This document shows positions 11,664 to 23,250 of a stretch of DNA of 64,000 bases, piece after piece. The translations under genes and the position numbers were made by a program. How positions within the stretch are numbered: position 1 is the stretch's first letter; the number at the start of each line of letters is the position of its first letter. A model generated the notes under the pieces. That model did no database searches. It saw only the letters and a program-made list of their open reading frames with translations, and was not told the DNA's origin. Source of the stretch: Rotaria socialis (lineage: Eukaryota; Rotifera; Eurotatoria; Philodinida; Philodinidae); NCBI GenBank assembly GCA_905331475.1, contig CAJNYU010001911.1, positions 1 through 64,000 on the forward strand. Direction: 5' to 3'.

Positions 11664-14287
11664 TTATTCATCGACTTCTCCTTCTTCTTCTTCTTCATCC
11701 TTGCCGTTACGTTGATTGCTGTTACTAGATTTTCGTCGTGCTCTGCGTCTTGTATTTTTCACAAATTTTAATTGTTCCTTGCCATCATCATCATCACGAT
11801 TTAAATGAGTAAATCGATTTACATCTTCAACATCATCAGCTCCATAATCAGTTGTTGATGCACTACGAGATGCTAATTGATGGTCGTCACTTGCCGGAAA
11901 TGCTTCACTATCATCACCACCGGATACACTACTATCAGGAAGTTTTTGTTTATCAACAGCTAGTTTTATTTGATGTTCGAGTTCAATAGCTCGAGGATCC
12001 GATAGATATCGTTCTGAAAAAGTATGACATAAGAATACGAAGAATATGATGAACAACAAAAATCTTACGTTTATCAGCAGTAAAGCCTGGTGGTCGAAGA
12101 TATAAATTAATTCGACCATCGAGTGCTAACCGAAGTATATGATTAGCTGCTCGATAAACATCAGGCCGGCAAGCTTTTGCTGTTAAGAAACCACGTTTGA
12201 TTGACCAAGCTAAAACAACGGTTATTTTTCAATAGTTTAACTATTTTTAAAAGTCGACATACCTTCACAAATATCCATTGCACTATATTTAGGTATTTCT
12301 TGTTCGAGTTTGTCGAGCTTGAGAAGTTTAATCATTGGTAACCATTGTGCAAGATAACCAACTGGTGTATAAGGTTCCTGAACTTGTGCTATTGGATAAA
12401 TTCCAGCGAGAATCTAAAATAAATTGGTATAGGCATTAGAAAAATCTTCAATTTTCTTATTGTTCTAAATTTACTTGTAATGGTCGTTCAACAAATGATG
12501 GAAAAACTAAACCGGGACAATCACATAAACGTACAGTCGGTGTCAAATGTATTGTTTGGAAATGTTTTGTATGTCCTGGTGTACGTGATACACTCACGAC
12601 CTTATGGCCGACAATACTATTTAATATAGACGATTTTCCAACATTGGGATAACCTGTAAAACCTAGTGTTATATGATTCGTTGTTTTATTTATGTTTATC
12701 AATGGTGACACATCAATATTTTCATGTTTTAATTTATTATCAATCATTTCATCATTCATACATTGTTGAATGTGTTGCTTCCACGATGATAAATCAATAC
12801 GAGAACCAACTATTGATGATATACATTCAAATAATGCCAATGGGCCAATTGCATAGTAATTTTTTCGACGCACAATACGTGCCATGACTTGATAATTATC
12901 GAAATCTTCACGTGTCGTCGATAAATCTTTTGGATAGGATGTATAAGTAAGAATATGTAATTGAGGAAATTTTTTAGAAAAATAATCTTTTACAGCGATG
13001 ACAAGTGACGGGGGTACGAGATCAATTTTATTTAAAATAATAATTAACGATTTGTTGTTAATACGTGTAACATTATCGTAGAGTGCTGGAGAAAAATGAA
13101 GAACCTGCATAGAATTAAAAAGGATTAAAGTGAAACATGTAAACCCTTTTATGAACTAGCTATGAATAGGATGAAATGAAATAAAGATTACTTACAGCAA
13201 AACGTACATCAACAATCATAAGAATGATATCACAAATTTCTATTGTTCGCCATAATTGTCTCCATGTTTCAAGATTCATTTCAAAATAACTTAAACTATT
13301 AGCTTCGTAATTTGCAAAAATTTTGTCCAAATAGCTCTAAAATAAACGAGAAAGTTTTATCGATGGAAATTTTATTTTCTTGAAATAGTTTTACATTAAA
13401 ATAAGTTTGCTCTTGTTGTTCCAATTGTTCCTTGGTCATACTATATGTCCATGCTGGTCGCACAGGCATATCAAGAACACTTCCTGGTCGATAAATTTGC
13501 TCGATAGGAATTTCCAATGATTCTTCAGGCAGTTTTTCAAGGGGTAATTGAGCAATTTTTTTCCGCCGGTCAATTTCATCCCGAGGTTCACGTTGAAAAT
13601 GAAGACGATATCTAATAATTAAAATGTAATTTATCCTAATAAGTTTTTCTATGATATATGTATTAGAATTCATTTGAAAATAAAAATCCATCGATCGTAA
13701 AATTCTTTTCGTTAATTGTTGAGAAATAACATCTAAATTTGCGAATGGTTAATCTCCACAAGACTCGCGTTAAACTCTTTCGTAGCAAATTGTGAGCTCA
13801 AATATATTAATATTGTTTTCTTTACAGTTCAATAAAATAAAAAGCATGACGTTTTACGCTATTACTAAATGTAGCGGAAAACAATCAAGATGTATTCGAG
13901 CATAGCACTCCTAATAGGTTACTATATATGTCAATGTTTAATGTCCGTTAGCGATGTGCTAATAATTAAGTATATCGATATTCTTCACTAGAAGATTGTG
14001 ACATTTAGTTATGATTATGAAAGAATCTCACCGATTTGGATTATAAGTTGCGCCTTCTTGAACAGGCTGTTCATTCAATCGCCGACGAGAATTATGCGAA
14101 ATATTTTTATTATTTGTCGCTGATTCATCATCCGAATCTGCCCATTTATCACCTAAATACAACAATTACTCATAGATATTATCGTAAGTCAAATAATATT
14201 ACCTTGAGCTCGAATTTTTTCTCGTTTTAACTTCAATTGTTCTTTTTTCTTTTTTGAGCTAAATGGTTTCTTTCTTGTACTGCTCAT
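11664..14287 (-). CDS. GNL1: GNL1, circularly permuted GTPase of the HSR1/MMR1 family
   Basis: Nucleolar/nuclear GTPase related to ribosome-biogenesis YlqF/GNL GTPases. Eight exons: 14287-14203, 14152-14032, 13611-13395, 13336-13196, 13104-12475, 12413-12263, 12209-12069, 12013-11664; 611 aa against 607 in human. The permuted motif order is visible: NKID (213-216) comes before the P-loop GYPNVGKSS (339-347), then DCPG (383-386). The SVSRTPGHTKHFQT switch region and the segment after it (LAGIYPIAQVQEPYT) are nearly identical to the mammalian protein. The N-terminus is basic (STRKKPFSSKKKKEQ), a plausible nuclear signal. The C-terminus is acidic (DEEEEEGEVDE), as in human GNL1. Confidence 0.95.
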
Positions 14288-14674
14288 TTTTTCATAAGAT
14301 TTCTATCATAATCTTTAAAAACAAAATAATATATGTAAATCCAAATAAAAAAACACACAAAACATTCATCTTTATTTTTTTGTACCATTTCATTTAGAAA
14401 AACAATAACAGTTAGTATATACTTATAACGATAAGATCAGCACACGAAAATGAACAAAAGCAAAATGTTCGGAAAAAATGATCACACTCACAATCTAAAT
14501 ACGATAATAATAAGAAAAGAAAAAAAGATCTCCGAAATATTCAGATCACAATTATGCTTTGCATTTTTTTTGTGTTTACAAAGAAGTAAAATGATAAATC
14601 GATGTCATTCTTGTATAAATTCTTTTGAGACTAAAAATAATTCAGTATATATATATATATATTGTACTGTTTTT

Positions 14675-17313
14675 TTATCGAGGACTTTGATTGAGATATT
14701 TATTTATCGGTGGTTTTTGTCCGATGCAGAATACATTGAAACCAAGACTGATTAGTTGATCATGATCAAGTATAATACGCCCATCAAATATAAATGAGGG
14801 CTTTTTCATCGTACTATAAATCAATGGATAATCTAATTTCTAGATAATAAAATAAAAAAATAACAATTTGATATTTACGGAAAGAACTAAGAAAATTCAA
14901 TTAATAACTACTTTAAATTCATCCCATTCAGTACAAATCACCAGAGCATGAGACTCTTTTGCTGCTTCGTAGGCATCAGTCGCTATTCGAACATGATTAC
15001 GCACTAGAAATAGAAAACAATTCGAATTTATTTAATAATAATCACGATATTGAATCGTATAGCAGCAGTTTTGAATAATTTGTGTGACTATTTATACTGA
15101 AAGCCTACGTTTTGCCTACTGAGTTATTCAATTCATTCGATCTATTTATGCTCATCACGATTAAACTCATCTGAAAAGACACCCGCTGTTATAATTCATA
15201 TTGAATTTACAACGACGTCTATGTTAAACTAACAGTAAACTTGAAGAATTTGTCTGCTTAGCCAGCAAATATTTTAAATAGCCGATGGAAAATTCCGTAA
15301 TCGGGAAAATAAATTCCTAAGATACATCGATAGGAACAGATCACGCAGTATTTCGGGGGCAATTTTTTTTATTTTTATAAAATTGATCTTACATTCAGCT
15401 TCTGATTTGCCAGTTTGTTCAGATAAATCGAGAAAAATTCTTTGCACTGGCACTTTTGGATCATAAATATGTAATGATGCACCTTCAGCTAGTAAATATC
15501 GACATACATAAATACTCGACGATTCTCTACAGATAAAGGAAAAATTCAAAAATCTTTAAATAATAAAAAAAAGGAAACGATTTACCGTGTATCAGCCGTA
15601 TCTTTTTTAAAAGCAAAACCAAGAATAGCTATTTTTTTTCCACTAACACTTCCAAATAAATTCTGAACAATCATATGTGCGAAACGTTCTCGTTGCCAAT
15701 CATTTATTTTAATAACTTGCAACCAATATTGTGCTACTGGTTCCAGTTTTAATGATTCAGCTAAATAGATGAGATTGTAAACATCCTTTTGAAAACAGCT
15801 ACCACCAAAACCTATGCATTTCAATAAAAATAATATGAAAAGTTTTCTTTTTTGCCATAAATTCGTCAATCTATTTACCAACGCTGGCATGCAAAAATTG
15901 ATTTCCAATACGAGAATCAAGTCCAACAGCTTTAGCCACTTCACTAACGGATGCACCTGTTGCTTCACAAACCGCTGAAATTGTATTAATACTTGAAATG
16001 CGTTGAGCTAAAAATGCATTAGCTACCTATAAGAAATCAAAAATTAATAAAAGCAACACAATAGACGAAATGACTGACTAGTTTCGATAATTCCGATGAC
16101 CATGTATTCGTTGTAAGAATTCGTTCTTTTGGTATCCAATGCTCGTAGACCCATGAAAGCTTTTTGATAGCCAATTCGCCATCAATTGATTCATCACCAC
16201 CAATTAAAACACGATCAGGCGCTAAGAGATCACGAATGGCTGAACCTTCAGCTAAAAATTCTGGATTGGACAGCACTTGATAGCAAACACCAGGTTGCTT
16301 ATTTGTTTTTAATATTGTTTTTATCGACTCAGCTGCATTAACTGGTACTGTCGATTTTTCAACAACAATTTTATTACTTGTTGCCGTATGAGCTATTTGT
16401 CGTGCGGCTTCTTCGACATAGCGCAGATCTGGTGCTCGCCCCTATTTATTAAACAACATTGAAACCGAATTATTACATGTCTTATTTCAATTCTCCTATG
16501 AATGCTCCTTCTCTTTGTTCTCTATCTCACAAAAACAACTCTCTAGAGATTTATCTCAATAATCTTTAATTATTCTACGTGATAAAAACAAAAAGAAACG
16601 CACGAATGATTTTGTAAGATCGATAAGTGATTAATAAATTATGTTGATAGAACTTATTCATAAAGATTAATTTCATTCTGTTTTTGTTTATATCCTGAAA
16701 AGATTATTTAGAATCTTTTCAATCTAACAATTCTAATAAAATCCGATTCTTTTGTTGTTGTTCTCGTTCGATCAAATAATCAACTTACATTTCCAAATCC
16801 ATAGGATTTCGTTGGTGTATTAACACTAATAAAAATTAAATCAGCTTCTTGTATTGCTTTTTTCGTATCAGTTGAAAAGAATAAATTGCGATTGCGAATT
16901 TTCTTAATAATGTCTTCTAATCCCGGCTGGAAAAAAAAGAACGAAAAAAATTCATTTATTTTTATTAAAACATTCTACTCACTTCAAACAACGGTAAATG
17001 ATCTGAATTCCAAGCCGCAATTCTATCAGCGCTTACATCAACAACAGTTACTTTTATATGTGGACATTTACTTGCTATTATAGCGCACGTTGGACCTCCA
17101 ACATAGCCAGCACCTAATAAAAAGCAAAATAACTACTTCAACAATTAGAAAACTAAATAATACCAATGCAACAAATGCGGAATGTTGAATGTTCATCACC
17201 ATGGCCATTCTTTTCACTATCTAGAACAATGAAAACAATTGTGTTTTTGTTTATATTATCATAAAACGCCTACCTGAAAAAGTCGGCATTCCATCATTAT
17301 CATTCGACGTCAT
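14675..17313 (-). CDS. UGDH: UDP-glucose 6-dehydrogenase
   Basis: Oxidises UDP-glucose to UDP-glucuronate with two NAD+, supplying precursors for glycosaminoglycans and glucuronidation. Ten exons: 17313-17274, 17220-17164, 17113-16983, 16926-16789, 16441-16079, 16026-15879, 15811-15586, 15526-15393, 15003-14912, 14839-14675; 497 aa (human 494). The N-terminal Rossmann motif GAGYVGG is at about residues 33-39. The catalytic cysteine is C298 in [11 protein letters not shown]. The central dimer helix follows [17 protein letters not shown], and the C-terminal UDP-binding domain begins near [14 protein letters not shown]. The first two exons add a short charged N-terminal extension. It lies 59 bp downstream of the 2H phosphoesterase on the same strand, compatible with polycistronic transcription. 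Confidence 0.96.
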
Positions 17314-17372
17314 AGCCGATCTCTTATTAATAGGACAAATAAAAAAAAGCAAATAATCTAAAAGATTAAAAT
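17314..17372 (-). promoter_or_regulatory. short intergenic spacer with trans-splice-acceptor-like site
   Basis: Only 59 bp separate the 2H phosphoesterase stop from the UGDH ATG. Read on the minus strand, a pyrimidine-rich ATTTTAATCTTTTAG follows the stop within about 15 bp, resembling a 3' splice site. No canonical AATAAA and no room for an ordinary promoter are seen. Bdelloid rotifers are known to use spliced-leader trans-splicing, so this could be an operon junction (inference). Confidence 0.4.
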
Positions 17373-18056
17373 TTAATATTTAATTGTATCAAAAATGTGG
17401 AATTCATCGCAATCGATATGCATATAAGGATGAGCTTCAAATGCTAAACAAATTTCATCAATATCAAAACGAATTTCCTTCTGTTTTTCTAATAATTCTC
17501 TACAAACACGATGAAATTTATCTTCGAGTTTTTTTGGATCGTTAGGTTGCTTGATAAAACGAATAAACGAGGTATGAACAATATTCGGTATATGTAACGG
17601 CGCTTGTCCATCCTCCGGTATACAAGTATCACGTATAGACTGTCGAATATGTTCCATACTATTATGAGCGTCATGAAATAGAAAATATCCAGCAGCTTTC
17701 GAAAGCTTTATTGAATCCACTGTAAGAATAATTGGTTTCGGTTTTGCACTTTGTTTTAATTTTGTAAAACATTCGTTCCAATATTTTAAACATGCTTCAG
17801 AATCTTGAGGAACTTCATGTTTAAAACTATACAATGTTGAAATTGTTATGTGTAAATAAGCTATTGGATAGAGATAAACAGATTGTTTTTCGTCGTCATC
17901 GAAATTCGCTTGCAATTGCTCAATTAATTGTTGATAGAAATTAGCAAACTGAATCGGTTTTGGTTGATGAAATAATGCGCATATTATCAGACCAAATGTT
18001 TTTTTCTTCTCATTACGAGCAATTTGTTGTATGAGAGGATCGATTTCGAAGTCCAT
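17373..18056 (-). CDS. 2H phosphoesterase superfamily protein (LigT/cyclic phosphodiesterase-like)
   Basis: A single-exon 227-aa protein with the two histidine motifs that define 2H enzymes: H69-x-T71 in YLHITIST and H161-x-S163 in VHTSFIRF. They are about 90 residues apart, as expected for the two lobes of the fold. Such enzymes cleave or form 2',3'-cyclic phosphates or 2'-5' bonds in RNA or nucleotides; the substrate here cannot be told. Length agrees with the family. The stop codon is 59 bp before the UGDH start on the same strand, with a TTTTAG acceptor-like sequence in between. Confidence 0.8.
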   Translation of the reverse strand: MDFEIDPLIQQIARNEKKKTFGLIICALFHQPKPIQFANFYQQLIEQLQANFDDDEKQSVYLYPIAYLHITISTLYSFKHEVPQDSEACLKYWNECFTKLKQSAKPKPIILTVDSIKLSKAAGYFLFHDAHNSMEHIRQSIRDTCIPEDGQAPLHIPNIVHTSFIRFIKQPNDPKKLEDKFHRVCRELLEKQKEIRFDIDEICLAFEAHPYMHIDCDEFHIFDTIKY

Positions 18057-19141
18057 TGGTTAGAGAGCATACGCTAGCAAATTATTTATGATGGATATCT
18101 AGAAATATATATATGGCGCAGATGTACTTCATCAAATAATAACTTTGCTAAGTGAGGCAATCAATTATTTTCATATTCAAGGACATAATCAAGAAGTTTC
18201 CAATCGAATAGGACACGAGGCAAATTATTACTTGACAACATATTTATAAATAGTCGTAACGTCTCAAGGTAATAACATATGAATGAATTGCAAATGATCA
18301 GCAATAGTTAAAAGCAACCAACGGGTTAAGTTATCGGCAGATGTCATTAGACACGCAAGTCGACAGTCACGACGTAGACGGTATTGTGTGGATGTAGATG
18401 TAGTTTTTTTAATGTGAACTTTATTTTACATCTTCAAACAGATTGGTTTAATTTGCATGTACATGACAGTTCCGAGCATTGCCAGAACAGTAAGAAAATA
18501 CGCGCATATCGTTTCAATCAAATCGAATTAAAAACAGTATTAGATTGATTCTGACTTGTGTCATTGTATTACAGTCAGAAAAATTTTAAATGAATTTAGA
18601 CAAATAATTCTACACAAGTAGAAAAAAAGAAATAGGCTCACACTTGTTCTTGAAAAGTATTAAGCTTTCAGCAATTTTTCTATGCTTACATATATAAAAT
18701 CCTCGTCGGATAGATTAGAAGCTTTCAAAAATAAGCAGTATAATATTAGTGGTTAGAAACTAGTTAGGGAAAGTATCGCAAATGATCTATTGTTAAGTGA
18801 AATGCTCTCGTTCAGAGCTGCATGCAACACAGGTCAGGGAGCGAATCGGAGATGGGCCTTGATCATTTTTTCAATAAAGTTCGAGATCACCTTATCTACT
18901 ACATAATCTGCTTAAAACAATAGAACATTACTTTAAATTTAAGTTGTAGTCTTAAGACATTCTGGATGCGAGTCTCTCGCTTCTCTAGACTGGTGCCGTA
19001 AGGTGTCATTATAGCTAATAGGTTATTTCAAAAGCTCGAGATGCATCTTTCTTTTTGCTTTCAGTAGTAAAATATAGTGGCGCGTTCGAATTTGAATTTG
19101 TTTTTGATTCAGAGAAATCAATTTTTTTCAATTTTTCTTAA
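18057..19141. other. intergenic region between divergent genes
   Basis: No credible coding frame. This is the shared upstream region of the minus-strand 2H/UGDH pair and the plus-strand orphan at 19142. Nothing specific was recognised beyond AT-rich sequence. Confidence 0.4.
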
Positions 19142-19738
19142 ATGACTACATTAGTGGAGCCAAATACATCGATGGGTGAACGTATCAATTATCTATCAAA
19201 CCATTTAATTGTTTTGCCATTAAATATTCACGTCGAATTAAACGATGGTCGTTTTTCACTCACGAATTTAAATGAAATTCGAAAACATTCCGATCTTAGT
19301 CTACTATCATCTTCATTTTCTAATATATTCATTGATGAATTACTCTCATGTGTCGAATACTATTGTCATCAAGTAACTGAATTAACAGATTCGTTGCATT
19401 TAGTCATTCGATCTTTACTATCAATAACCAATCTTAGTCAAATCATGGATGATCTATCTAGAGGTTCTCAATTGTGTTTAGATGTTATTAAAATCTATCA
19501 TACCGATCGAATGCAAGCTGTTCAATCTATGCTATCGAGCCCATATCGGGAAGACGCTTGGCATTTTGTTTATGAACTTGATTCAACTATATTTAGTAAA
19601 TGTCGAATAATGTTAATACGTCTACGAATGTATTTTCTTCTCATGCATCAAATACTTTTCAATGATATAAAACAAAAATCTCCTATGTCAATATCAAATA
19701 ATTCTAAGCGCCGAAAACATGTCGATTTCAATGTGTAA
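19142..19738 (+). CDS. hypothetical helical protein, 198 aa
   Basis: A single-exon frame of 198 codons with an ATG in AT-rich leader sequence and typical codon use for the neighbourhood. The protein looks largely alpha-helical, with Leu/Ile-rich amphipathic segments (for example SLHLVIRSLLSITNL), and ends in a basic tail (SKRRKHVDFNV). No family was recognised. It stands alone, convergent to the giant minus-strand gene that ends at 20332. It is likely a real gene because of its length and regular amphipathic pattern. Confidence 0.6.
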   Translation: MTTLVEPNTSMGERINYLSNHLIVLPLNIHVELNDGRFSLTNLNEIRKHSDLSLLSSSFSNIFIDELLSCVEYYCHQVTELTDSLHLVIRSLLSITNLSQIMDDLSRGSQLCLDVIKIYHTDRMQAVQSMLSSPYREDAWHFVYELDSTIFSKCRIMLIRLRMYFLLMHQILFNDIKQKSPMSISNNSKRRKHVDFNV

Positions 19739-20331
19739 ATTTTTATTTATGATAGAAAAAAATAGTTGAATTACGAATGAATAATAGATGAGAGAGAGAA
19801 AAAAAAGAAAAGAAACGAGAACACAAAAAGTAAATTATGAACAAAAAAAGAGAAGAAAAAAATGAAATCAAAACTTTAGACAATCATACCATACAAGATT
19901 CACACGATTCAAAAACGCATCAGCAATCGTTAGTTTTTGTTTCCGTCTTAGTTTCCGAAATAGTATATAAAAAACAAAAGAAAAGAACAAGAAGCATTGA
20001 CAGCAGCTCTAATGAATGATTTTGCACTCCTATTCATATGTGTATATATATATAAGCAAAATCGATAGATAAATAATAAACTATTCTAACGTCGTTTGCT
20101 TATTTATTTAGGTCTTTGGTTGTGTCTAATTAACCTTATCATTGGAACTGATGGAATTTTCTTGAGCGAGAGAAAAAGATCGTAGAAAAGAAATAAAAGA
20201 ACACTGAACTTTTTATAATTGATGCTCGTACAAGCAAAGAGAAAGCACACACACACACACGGAAGAATCATTCAATTGATGTTCATTCACACAGAACAAT
20301 CTGACATCCACCACATACATATTTATGTTAT

Positions 20332-23206
20332 TTATTGATAACGATTTGCAAATCGAGTTGGTGGTTGTGGACGATAATTATCCGATAGTGGTGAATCGTG
20401 ACCTCCAGCTGAATCATTATCCTCTTCTTCATCACTATATTGCCTATTGAGATAGAAAATAGGTTGGAAAACAAAAATGAATAAAATTTACCCCTGAATG
20501 TTTCCTGTTTTTTTCTTTGCCGCACTTTTCTGCTTCACTTGCTTGACTGATGTTCGATTCCGCTGAAGAACTTGTCCTTGAGAATTTAAGCGATTCTGTT
20601 GTAAAACAACATTTTGTGTTGAGCCATAACCTGAATTTGGACTGATTGAGCCTGGTGTTGCATAGTCAGCTAAGATTCCTGATGATGATAATGATTGCGA
20701 TGGGCGAATGGGTGTTGACATGATAAGATCATTCAATGATGTTGAACCCCAATTACGATTGTGTTCAGTGTTAGCATTTAAGTTTTCATTATCACTATAG
20801 GCACGATGTGTATCGTTATTTGGTGGTGACACAAAATGCCGTAATGTTGAATTTGGTGTTGCAGTTTCATGATTGGATACGTGTGGAAAGCCAGTTGACG
20901 TATAACGGGTTTGATAATCATTGGTATTGTTTGTTACATTTCTACGACGATTTGATGTTGATTTTGAGAAGTCATATGTTGTTGGTGAATTTGAATTTTC
21001 ATTTGTTTGAACATCGAGATTATTATAAAGTGCATCGATTTGATCGATCGTATCGCTAAAACCACTCGTATTATTATTGTTGGTATTTGATTGTCGATAA
21101 TGACGATGCACAATTTGATTAAGTTTATCAAAACTATCATTATTTAATGGTTGATAATTACTAGATTGTTTTGTACGATAGTGTGATGGAAGTCTTGATG
21201 CCACTTGATCATTATTTCTATAACGTCGCGCGTGTGATGATGGCGTATTTGAGGATCGAGAATTTACGTTCATATTCAATCCGGTACCACTTGATTGTTC
21301 ATCGCTTGAATAATTCGGATTGATGCCTTGTGAACGTAATTCATCAGCACTAAAATAACCTGATGAACGATTTAATGAGCGATCCGACGAATGAAAATCA
21401 CTGTTAATTACAACAGTGTTTCCTGGTCGTGCAGCAATATTTTGAATTGAAACGCGTCCATCTTTTGATGTTGTGACAATTGCACGCGATGCTTGATCAA
21501 GTGCAACAACTGTTGGTTGTTCAGGTGATTGTGGTGGACGTTTTTCAATTTCGATTTCAAATTCTATACTCGGACCAAGAAGATTACCAAGACTTCCTGT
21601 ACGACGTTTAATTTGTCGGCGATAAGCTGATTTCGAACTCGATGGATAACCATATTGATCTTGTTCTTGTTGCTGTTGTCGATCTTGTTCGTGTAAAACT
21701 GAATGATATGATGAGGAGCGTGCATGAGGACCTATTGAACTTGAATATCCATTTGCAGTCTCAGAAGGACCTAGAATAAAAACAAAAAAAGTTTAAAATC
21801 TTTATTTTGTTTTCGAAAATCATAGATTGAGAGATCGGAATGAAAAACAAAAGATCATTAGTATGCACAGAAGCTTAAAGAATATACACATATAGATATA
21901 TAGATATAGATATTTGAGATGCGTTGGTTGCACCCAATCAGAAGGTAGTTGCGGTGCAGAAAACACGAACCTGAATTCGCTACGATAAAATAATATTTAT
22001 ATCAAATGCGTAAAATAAATTGAATAGGAAAATAATATTTGAGAAATTTTGTTTTTTATTTTCCTTCTCTATGAACGTACTTGTTCGTGATCGACTTTGT
22101 CGTTGTTGATAGTCTTGATTGATGATTGTGGATGGCCGATAATTCGAAGAATAAATACGTTCATATTGTAATTTCGCCAGTTGATTTTCTTCTTCTTCTT
22201 GTTGTTGTTGTTTTACTCGTGCATTAAGTTCCGGTTCACTGATTCCATGTCTGATTGTGGACGCAATTGGACTTGGTCTCATGCTATTACCATTTGATAA
22301 TTCAGGTACACGAACAATGGCAATGATTTCATTGGGTGTATATTTACCAAAGGTAACTTGATTTTGTGGACTTAATGATGTTATTTCCATGTTACGTGGA
22401 CCAGCACTTAATGTACGAACGTTTGAACGAGATGTTGAACTTTGAAGGAGACTATCTTGTGAACGATCTCGTTGTATAGGTTTAAACCATGTTTCTTCAA
22501 CACGTATTGGTTCTTCTCGTATGACTGTTTTTTTTGTTGTTGTTGTTGTTGCTGTGGAGGGTAATTGATATGATATCGTATCGGATTGTGGAGAATCGTA
22601 ACGATGCTGTTGAAAATTATTGTCACGAAAGGTTTGTATTTGTTGACGAATTTCATTTGTTGGTGTGTAAGTTGATTCTAGTGGTGAACGAATTGGTATT
22701 GGTGAAGCTGAAATAAAAAAGAAAAAGATTTACAAGAAATTTGTCTTTTTTCAAGACGAAAAACAAGAGCCTACCATTCGCTTTTGCTGATTCATAATAG
22801 TGTGTTCGATCATTTAAGAGAAATCGTTTTGCTGGTGTAACGACACGTGATGCTTCATCGGACGATGTTTCTGGTGAGCGTATTGGTGGAGCAGCTGTTG
22901 TTGTCGTTGTCGTTGTTGTTGTTGTGGTCACTTTTTTCGGTGCACTTGGACTGCCTGACCGTTCCGTGGTCGTTGTTGATTCTTTTATTTCATGTGTACG
23001 TTGTACTTGACATTCGACACGTGTTTCAGTTTCAATCGTTTCAATTTCATCGACAATCAGTGGTCTTGTCAATATGGTACGTGATTGAGTTGTGATTGGA
23101 ACTTTTCGTTGTGAACTTATTCCGCTATGATAATTAGCAATATTTTCATAATCGGACGGTGGTGTTGCTGTTATTTGACGTCGAATAGCGCGTGCTGGTT
23201 GTAATG

Positions 23207-23250
<44 letters not shown>

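Noticed and set aside
22534-22716. plus-strand Leu-rich frame resembling a signal peptide
   Set aside because: Antisense of a poly-Thr/Gln coding run (CAA/ACA repeats read as TTG/TGT).
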